Source: Bacillota bacterium (GTDB lineage: Bacteria > Bacillota > Clostridia > Christensenellales > Aristaeellaceae). Taken from it: DNA of 64,000 bases. The DNA lies in NCBI GenBank assembly GCA_023421395.1, contig JAEZTL010000003.1:62001-126000 (forward strand), read 5' to 3'. The translations under genes were made by a program, and so were the position numbers. Positions 58,525 to 64,000 of the stretch are shown in pieces; positions within the stretch are counted from its first letter, which is position 1; each line of letters begins with the position of its first letter. The notes under the pieces were generated by a model that did no database searches, was not told the DNA's origin, and saw only the letters and a list, made by a program, of their open reading frames with translations.

Positions 58525-60852
58525 CTACGATTTGCCGATGCGCGCCGCCATAACGGTGATGTCGTCCCGGGCCTGGCCCTGGCGCTCGAGGGAGAGGCCC
58601 GCCAGGGCCTCGCACAGCGCCTGAGGTGATTCGCCGGCGTGCGCCAGGATCGCCTGTTCGATGAAGGCGCGCTCGCCGTCCCGGGAGGCGTCGAAGAGCC
58701 CGTCGGTCATCATGACGAGGGTGTCCCCCGGCTGCAGCCGGAGCGTCGCGCCCGCAGGCTTCACGCCCTCGAGAATGCCCATGGGCAGCCGCCCGCCGTC
58801 CACCCGCGTCAGCGCGCCGCGGCGCACGAGAAAGCTGTCGCAGCCGCCCAGCTTGGAAAACGCGGCGGTGCAGGCGTTGAGATCCAGCACGCACAGGTCC
58901 ACGGTGGCGAACATGTCGTCTCCGCCCAGCAGCATCAAAAGCTGGTTGACCGAATCAAAAGCCAGCGCGTGCTCCACCTCCGCCGCGAGAAAGCGGCGGA
59001 TCAGCCGCACGGCGGCGCGGCTCTCCCGGGCTGCCTGGGCGCCGGTGCCCATGCCGTCGGACAGCATTAAAATCACGCGGCCGTTCGAAAGGCCCGCCGC
59101 CAGATGGCTGTCGCCGGAGGGCTGAGTGCTCTCCTTCGCCCGGCTGACGAATCCCACCATCGCGGTATAGCGCGGCGCCTGGAAAAAGCTGATTTCGCCG
59201 GAGAGGCCGCCGTCCGGGAGGGAAGGCGCGCGCAGCGGCACGCCCAGCTCGGCGGTGAGCCGCGTGGCCGCTCGCCGCGCCTCCTCCGCCCGCCACACGC
59301 CGTCGCGCTTGACCGCGGTGATGGTGACGGAGCCGCCCGTCGCGGCGCGCAGCGCCAGCACCTCCCGCGTCTTGATATCCTCCCGGTCAAGGGCCGCCAC
59401 CGCCTGATGGGAGAGCCGCGAATCCACCTTTACCGGCGCGGCCAACGCGCCGGACGCGCTCTGTAAAAGCGACTCCGCCTGGCGGAACTGCTTGCCGAGG
59501 AGCGCCGCCGCCTGTCCCCGCGCTCCGGCACTCCGGCGTCGTTCGCCAAATTCCCGGAGCAGCGGCCCCAGGCGCTGCGGGATCTGCTGCGCGCGGCGGC
59601 AACCGCGGGCGACATCCGGCGGCAGATCGTCCTTTTCGCTTAATACCTCCCCCGCCACGCTGCGGCGCACCAGGTCGCACATCAACCGCCCGGCGCGGGC
59701 GTCGCTGCCGTCCCAGCAGGCGGCGCCCCCGGCGCAGCCGCGGCAGAGCCGGGCGCGCATTTTTCCAATCACCTGGCGCTCGTCCGGCCCCTCGTAGGGG
59801 GACTCGTAACCGCCCGCCAGCTCGCCGAACACGGCGCTCAGCGCGCGGACGCGCCGGCGCGCGTCGGAAAGCAGCCGCGCGGCCAGCCGCTCCGGATCGT
59901 GGCCGCCTTCGGCGTGGGAAAACCAGGCCCAGACCTTTTCCATAAGCGCGGGCGGCATCAGGCAATAGATCAGCCCCGCCGCGAAGGCCTCGAGCGGATG
60001 CAGCGCCCCGTAGTTCGCGCCCATGCCATAAATAAGCGTGACCGTGTTGGTCAGCGCGAAGGCCAGCGCCGCCGCCCAGCGGCCCAGCGCCCCCGCCGCG
60101 CCGGCGGTCAGCGCGCAAAGGCCCAGCGCCGCGCCGATGAAGGGCTCGCCGCCGGAGAAGGACAGCGCCGCGCCGAAGAGCAGCCCCGCCGCCGCGCCGG
60201 GCCCCGCGCCCAGCGACGACGCGATGAGGCACAAAATTCCCGCCGCCGCGGGCGCGATCAGCGGCCCGACCACCGGGATCGAGCGCAGGCCCATCAACGC
60301 GAGGCCCGAAACCAGCATCAGCGCGATCTGTTCGTCGCGCATCAGGTGGTCGCGGGCGGCGCGCACCGTCATGGCGCTCAAGAGAACCGGCGCCACGCAG
60401 GCGGCGATCACCGCATTGGCGGAGGCCATCATCACGTTGTAGGGCAGCCCCTGGGACGCGGCCAGCGCCGGGATCAGCGTGGAAATCCCCGCGATCAGCG
60501 CGGTCTGCGCGTCCCTTCCGCCCAGAAAGCCGTCCCTGCCCGGACCGGGGCGAAGGCGCGCGGGCAGAAGCGTCACCGCCCGGTTCAGCGCCTGGGCGAT
60601 GGCGCAGCCCAGGAGCGGCGTCAGCATCAGAAAGCCCAGCGAGGGGTTCAGCCCCATCAGGCAGCCAATCCAAAGCGCCCAGGCCGGCGTGCCCGCGGCC
60701 AGGCCCGCCGCCATCATCGCGATGGCGAAGGGCGATTGGTCGGTGAGCAGCGTCGCGCGGGTAAGAAGCAGCATCAGAACCGACCAGGGCGCCTGCCGGG
60801 CGACCGCCAGCGCGCCGGCCGGGCGCGCCGCGCGCACTTCTTCACGCAGCAT
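58525..60852 (-). CDS. spoIIE: Stage II sporulation protein E
   Basis: A 775-residue protein: about ten N-terminal membrane helices (residues 25-310), a central regulatory region with a cysteine cluster (RLCRGCAGGAACW), and a C-terminal PP2C phosphatase domain with LSDGMGTGAQA, MMTDGLFDA and ARDDITVMAARI metal-site motifs. SpoIIE dephosphorylates SpoIIAA to free sigma-F in the forespore. GGAGG lies 8 nt before ATG 60852. The gene is isolated, with 350 nt upstream before the next promoter. Confidence 0.95.
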   Translation of the reverse strand: MLREEVRAARPAGALAVARQAPWSVLMLLLTRATLLTDQSPFAIAMMAAGLAAGTPAWALWIGCLMGLNPSLGFLMLTPLLGCAIAQALNRAVTLLPARLRPGPGRDGFLGGRDAQTALIAGISTLIPALAASQGLPYNVMMASANAVIAACVAPVLLSAMTVRAARDHLMRDEQIALMLVSGLALMGLRSIPVVGPLIAPAAAGILCLIASSLGAGPGAAAGLLFGAALSFSGGEPFIGAALGLCALTAGAAGALGRWAAALAFALTNTVTLIYGMGANYGALHPLEAFAAGLIYCLMPPALMEKVWAWFSHAEGGHDPERLAARLLSDARRRVRALSAVFGELAGGYESPYEGPDERQVIGKMRARLCRGCAGGAACWDGSDARAGRLMCDLVRRSVAGEVLSEKDDLPPDVARGCRRAQQIPQRLGPLLREFGERRRSAGARGQAAALLGKQFRQAESLLQSASGALAAPVKVDSRLSHQAVAALDREDIKTREVLALRAATGGSVTITAVKRDGVWRAEEARRAATRLTAELGVPLRAPSLPDGGLSGEISFFQAPRYTAMVGFVSRAKESTQPSGDSHLAAGLSNGRVILMLSDGMGTGAQAARESRAAVRLIRRFLAAEVEHALAFDSVNQLLMLLGGDDMFATVDLCVLDLNACTAAFSKLGGCDSFLVRRGALTRVDGGRLPMGILEGVKPAGATLRLQPGDTLVMMTDGLFDASRDGERAFIEQAILAHAGESPQALCEALAGLSLERQGQARDDITVMAARIGKS

Positions 60853-61202
60853 GTCAATTCCTCCGTAACTTGAGCGGGCGGGGTATATCGCCCGTCCCGC
60901 CGGTGACGCGCATGTCATGCGCGCGCCGTTTCAATTTCCAAACCCCATGAACGCGGCTTTCTATATGCGCGCTCCGGCGCGGATATGCGCGGACTAAATG
61001 GATTTCTGCGAAATGCCGCTATTTTCTATGTGCGCAGCGGCGCGGATATGCGAAAAAGGTGGCGCTTCCAAAAAATAATGGTTGGCCGCGATCGGCGCAC
61101 TTTGGCTGCTTTTTGCGGGAGAACCTACGCCGGATGCGGGGTTTCACAAGCCGATTCTGCAATTTCATCAATGTGAATTATTCATGTCGCCGATTGCGGC
61201 GG
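60853..61202. other. Intergenic region between spoIIE and the peptide transporter, with a two-copy direct repeat
   Basis: No gene seen. Two imperfect copies of a roughly 30-nt sequence start at 60958 and 61023 (TTTCTATATGCGCGC... and TTTCTATGTGCGCAGC..., both ending GGCGCGGATATGCG). No clear spoIIE promoter or Spo0A box was found. Confidence 0.5.
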
Positions 61203-61232
61203 TTGACAGAACACGCGCATGCATGCTATCAT
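61203..61232 (+). promoter_or_regulatory. Sigma-A promoter of the peptide ABC operon
   Basis: Perfect TTGACA (61203-61208), 18-nt spacer, TATCAT (61227-61232). The transcript would begin near 61239, leaving a leader of about 260 nt. Confidence 0.85.
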
Positions 61233-61259
61233 GATGGACAATACGATAGAGGCGCAGTG

Positions 61260-61310
61260 ATGAAAAGTACCCGGCGGAGAAGGTATTCCGTGAAGCCGGG
61301 GAAAGGATAA
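61260..61310 (+). CDS. Arginine-rich leader peptide
   Basis: ATG 61260, with AGAGG 7 nt upstream, encodes 16 residues: MKSTRRRRYSVKPGKG. The four consecutive Arg codons are CGG CGG AGA AGG, codons that are scarce in the neighbouring genes, where CGC dominates. The frame overlaps a CCCGGC/GCCGGG stem (61270-61275, 61295-61300) in the leader RNA. Position between promoter, hairpins and terminator suggests a ribosome-stalling attenuator, but no translation evidence exists. Confidence 0.5.
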   Translation: MKSTRRRRYSVKPGKG

Positions 61311-61318
61311 ACTGCCGA

Positions 61319-61442
61319 AACGGCCGAGCAGACATGCTTTGCCGTTGGTCCGCAAGTGAAAACCCTGCGGACTCCCGCCCGGAGACGGGCGGAGGCGCTG
61401 TCGGTGGAAGCCAGAGAAGGCTGCATCGATGGATGCGGCCTT
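61319..61442 (+). ncRNA. Structured leader RNA of the peptide ABC operon
   Basis: Consecutive hairpins: AACGGC/GCCGTT (61319-61346) with an inner AGCA/TGCT, GTCCGCA/TGCGGAC (61348-61372), CCGCCCG-GAGA-CGGGCGG (61375-61392) and the terminator stem 61417-61442. I could not match it to a known riboswitch class. It may be an attenuator platform linked to the leader peptide, or a small RNA. Confidence 0.6.
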
Positions 61443-61450
61443 TATTGTTT
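61417..61450 (+). terminator. Intrinsic terminator inside the leader
   Basis: AAGGC-T-GCATC, loop GATG, GATGC-G-GCCTT, then TATTGTTT, 51 nt before the binding-protein start codon. Its position before the first structural gene implies conditional termination. Confidence 0.8.
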
Positions 61451-61500
61451 CTGGAAGGGTTCGCGCAAAAACCAAATTGGGAAAAGGGGTGCAATTCATC

Positions 61501-63111
61501 GTGAAGAGGGTTCTTGCCATTGTTCTGGCCCTGATGACCGTGCTCACGCTGATGCCGGCCGTCGGCATGGCGGAAGCGGACAACGCCAACACGCTGGTGC
61601 TGTTTCTGATCGACGATCCGGAGACGCTGGACGGCCAGCTGACCACCGACTCCTACACCATCGCCCTCAACTGCTTTGACCGCCTGGTCGAGTGCGAAAC
61701 CAACGACGCGGGCGAAGCCGTGCTGGTGCCGGGCCTGGCCAAGAGCTGGGACGTGTCCGACGACGGCCTCACCTACACCTTCCACCTGCAGGAGGGCGTC
61801 AAGTACCAGAACGGCGCGGACTTCACCGCGGACGACGTGGTCTACACCGTCAACCGCATGATGGACCCCAAGACGCTGTCCAAGAACACCGACTTCATGG
61901 ACATGATCAAGGGCGCCAAGGCGTTCTATGAGGACACCACCGGCGCGGTCACCTCCGTCGAGGGCGTCGTGGCGCTGGACGACATGACCGTCCAGATCAC
62001 GCTGGAGAACCCCTTCGGCTCCTTCCTGGCCAACATCGCCACCCCCGGCTGCGCGATCTACGACCGCGAGACCACCGAGGAAGCCGGCGACCAGTTCGGC
62101 GTGGACCCGGCCAAGTGCATCGGCACCGGCCCCTTCCAGGTGGTGGGCTGGGAGCGCGGCGTGTCCGTCACGCTCAAGACCAACCCCGACTACTTCAAGG
62201 GCGCCTCGAAGCTGGACGGCATCACCTTCATGATCACGCCCGACGAGGACACCCAGCGCATGATGTTCGAAACCGGCCAGGTGGACATCTTCAACTTTGA
62301 ATACGGCCCGAGCCAGCTGGACTATTTCCTCAACACCGGCGACTACAAGGATTATATCGTCTCCGGCATGCGCGCCGGCACCTACTACTACCTGTTCAAC
62401 GAGTCCCTCCCGCCGCTGGACAACGTGAAGGTGCGCCAGGCGCTGTTCATGGCCATCGACCGCCAGGCAATTTTGGACGCGCTCTATAACGGCAAGGGCA
62501 AGGTTTCGAATTCCTTCGTGGCCGAAGGCGTTCTGGGCCACAACCCCGACGCGCCGGAAATCCCCTATGATCCCGAGGCCGCCAAGGCGCTCCTGGCTGA
62601 GGCCGGCTACCCGGACGGCTTTGACATGGAGGTCGCCCAGTTCGCCGACAGCTCCTCCGCGCTTCAGGTCAACGAGATCGTGCAGAGCTATCTGGCGCAG
62701 ATCGGGATCAACATGAGCATCAACATGATGGACGACGCTACCTTCTACGGCCTGCGCGCGGAGGGCAAGCTTCCCTCCTACTACAACTCCTGGTCAGCGG
62801 ACTTCAACGACCCGGACAACTTCCTCTACACCTTCTTCTCCCAGAAGAACTCCATCTCCCGCTCCTCCAACTACGCCAACGCGGAAGTCTGGAAGATGCT
62901 GGAGGAGGCCCGCGTGATGGTGGACCCGGAGGCGCGCCTCAAGAAGTATCAGGAGGCCGAGAGCATCCTCATCAACACCGATTACGCGATCTTCCCGATG
63001 TATCAGCGCGAGCACCTGTTCTGCCTGAACCCCAGGGTCAAGAACTTCAAGGTGGCCTGGAACGGCTGGAACGACCAGAGCTTCTACTCCGTCGAAATCG
63101 TCAACCCGTAA
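61501..63111 (+). CDS. Peptide/oligopeptide ABC transporter substrate-binding protein (SBP_bac_5)
   Basis: A 536-residue binding protein: signal peptide VKRVLAIVLALMTVLTLMPAVGMAEA without a lipobox cysteine, then ETLDGQLTTDSYTIALNCFDRLVECET, AKSWDVSDDGLTYTFHLQEGVKYQNG and DVVYTVNRMMDP, the DppA/OppA family signature. The ligand is probably a peptide, although nickel or glycans are carried by relatives. GTG 61501 has AAAGGGG about 11 nt upstream. A GC-rich hairpin separates it from the permease gene. Confidence 0.92.
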   Translation: MKRVLAIVLALMTVLTLMPAVGMAEADNANTLVLFLIDDPETLDGQLTTDSYTIALNCFDRLVECETNDAGEAVLVPGLAKSWDVSDDGLTYTFHLQEGVKYQNGADFTADDVVYTVNRMMDPKTLSKNTDFMDMIKGAKAFYEDTTGAVTSVEGVVALDDMTVQITLENPFGSFLANIATPGCAIYDRETTEEAGDQFGVDPAKCIGTGPFQVVGWERGVSVTLKTNPDYFKGASKLDGITFMITPDEDTQRMMFETGQVDIFNFEYGPSQLDYFLNTGDYKDYIVSGMRAGTYYYLFNESLPPLDNVKVRQALFMAIDRQAILDALYNGKGKVSNSFVAEGVLGHNPDAPEIPYDPEAAKALLAEAGYPDGFDMEVAQFADSSSALQVNEIVQSYLAQIGINMSINMMDDATFYGLRAEGKLPSYYNSWSADFNDPDNFLYTFFSQKNSISRSSNYANAEVWKMLEEARVMVDPEARLKKYQEAESILINTDYAIFPMYQREHLFCLNPRVKNFKVAWNGWNDQSFYSVEIVNP

Positions 63112-63126
63112 GGGAAAAGCGCCTAC

Positions 63127-63154
63127 GGCCGGCCGCGGGTGACCGCGGCCGGCC
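63127..63154 (+). terminator. Intercistronic hairpin between binding protein and permease genes
   Basis: GGCCGGCCGCGG, loop GTGA, CCGCGGCCGGCC: a perfect 12-bp stem without a T-run, analogous to the hairpin at 30938-30963 in the sugar operon. It probably stabilises the upstream message. Confidence 0.65.
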
Positions 63155-63239
63155 TTGGCCATTTGCGCGCCGCGCGGCGCGTTACCAATGAGGAAGCCTT
63201 TCCCGTTGGTATCAAACACAGGAAAGCGAGATTTGGCCG

Positions 63240-64000
63240 ATGGGCAAGTACATACTCCGGCGCGTCCTGATCACCATTCCGGTTTTGATCGGCATGGTGT
63301 TCGTCATCTTTTTCATGCTCAACGTGGTGGCGGGCGACCCGGTCACGATCATGATGAAGGAAAAGATCAAGCCGGACGTGATCGAGACGCTGAGGGCATC
63401 CATGCACCTGGACGACCCGTTTCCGGTGCGCTTCGGCCGCTATGTATGGGACGCGCTGCACGGAGACCTGGGCACATCCTACAAGCTGAAGACGCCGGTT
63501 ACCAAGCTGATCGCAAACGCCTTCCCCACCACCATGAAGCTGGCGGTGCTGGCGGCGCTGTTCGCGTGGATTGTGGGCATCCCCATCGGCATCGTCTCCG
63601 CCGTGAAGAAAAACAAGTGGATCGACCACCTGTTCATGGGCTTCTCGCTCTTTGGCGTATCCATGCCCGTTTTCTGGATCGGACTGATCCTTCAGAACAC
63701 CTTTAAGCACGTGCTGCCGGTCTCCGGCTTTGACACCTGGAAGCACATGATCCTGCCCACGATCGTACTGGGCTGGTCCTCCAGCGGCACCATCGCGCGG
63801 CTGACGCGCTCCAGTCTGCTCGAGGTCATGCGCAACGACTATATCCGCACCGCGCGGGCCAAGGGCCTTCAGGATCTCTTCGTCATCCTGAATCACGCCT
63901 TCAAAAACGCGATCATCCCGGTGGTCACCGTGATGGCCATTCAGCTGGCGAGCCTGCTCTCCGGCGCGGTCATCACCGAGACCATCTTTTCCATACCCGG
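63240..64000 (+). CDS. Peptide ABC transporter permease, DppB type (3' end beyond window)
   Basis: 253 codons are visible. MGKYILRRVLITIPVLIGMVFVIFFMLNVVAGDP is the classical DppB/OppB N-terminus, with further helices around residues 100-125 and 137-155. The EAA-like loop MRNDYIRTARAKGLQD is present. It starts at ATG 63240, 128 nt after the binding-protein stop, preceded by AGGAAAGCGAG. The remaining C-terminal helix and partners (DppC, ATPases) lie outside. Confidence 0.93.
   Translation, partial: MGKYILRRVLITIPVLIGMVFVIFFMLNVVAGDPVTIMMKEKIKPDVIETLRASMHLDDPFPVRFGRYVWDALHGDLGTSYKLKTPVTKLIANAFPTTMKLAVLAALFAWIVGIPIGIVSAVKKNKWIDHLFMGFSLFGVSMPVFWIGLILQNTFKHVLPVSGFDTWKHMILPTIVLGWSSSGTIARLTRSSLLEVMRNDYIRTARAKGLQDLFVILNHAFKNAIIPVVTVMAIQLASLLSGAVITETIFSIP

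Noticed and set aside
61375..61392. B12-box-like CCGCCCG-GAGA-CGGGCGG stem as evidence for a cobalamin riboswitch
   Set aside because: The other conserved cobalamin core segments are missing and the downstream genes are for peptide uptake.

Overview
The window is a GC-rich (roughly two thirds G+C) chromosomal segment of an anaerobic, spore-forming Clostridia-type Firmicute. Evidence is the sporulation genes (yqfC/yqfD, spoIIE), a [FeFe]-hydrogenase-like sensor module, Firmicute-style gene neighbourhoods (phoH-HD-ybeY-cdd-era-recO, greA-lysS, rpsF-ssb-rpsR), sigma-A promoters with 17-bp spacing, a Gram-positive LexA box at recA, and two perfect Firmicute-type parS sites. The parS pair and rpsF-ssb-rpsR suggest the segment lies in the origin-proximal part of the chromosome. 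I cannot name the genus.

Layout. 1-1.2 kb: partial membrane protein with zinc-ribbon-like motifs (minus). 1.4-12.6 kb: one long plus-strand run from sporulation (yqfC/D) through phoH, a PgpH-type HD phosphodiesterase, ybeY, cdd, era and recO into four translation-modification genes: rsmH, a divergent tRNA-guanine transglycosylase, an Arm/FmrO-type 16S rRNA methyltransferase and rsmI. 13-19.8 kb (mostly minus): rmuC, a PHP phosphoesterase whose start codon abuts a small degenerate CRISPR array, and a DRTGG / HATPase / [FeFe]-hydrogenase-like sensor operon. 19.9-27.2 kb: housekeeping and small proteins (DUF6062, GNAT, sugar isomerase, UPF0210 + ACT, cca, Usp, LCP). 27.3-32.3 kb (minus): ECF sigma / DUF4179 pair and a carbohydrate ABC importer. 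32.5-34 kb: decayed AAA ATPase (DUF4143 type) with visibly lower GC, ending at a 30-bp perfect palindrome. 34-43.8 kb: lysS-greA, rpsF-ssb-rpsR, CvpA, DUF5711, nagA, twin parS, metallophosphoesterase. 43.9-53.4 kb: a large membrane-anchored coiled-coil protein, murA, dapF, a ribokinase-like kinase, a ComEA-like protein, K+-dependent membrane pyrophosphatase, recA. 53.5-60.9 kb: RluF-type pseudouridine synthase, DUF1015, RlmI-type methyltransferase, CapA-like protein, spoIIE. 61.2-64 kb: a peptide ABC transporter operon preceded by an arginine-rich leader peptide and a multi-hairpin leader that ends in an intrinsic terminator.

The features I find most worth attention are: (i) the cluster of genes acting on the ribosomal decoding site and tRNA wobble base (RsmH and RsmI on C1402, an Arm-family G1405-type methyltransferase, and a TGT with an altered base pocket), translationally coupled from recO to the methyltransferase; (ii) a dispersed two-hairpin element that sits directly after stop codons, nearly always in the same orientation relative to the upstream gene; (iii) a five-repeat, type I-C-like CRISPR remnant inside the hydrogenase-sensor operon, with stem-preserving repeat divergence, and with one repeat supplying the 5' flank of the PHP gene; and (iv) the Arg-rich attenuator-like leader upstream of the peptide transporter. 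All functional statements rest on motifs read by eye; no database search was possible.
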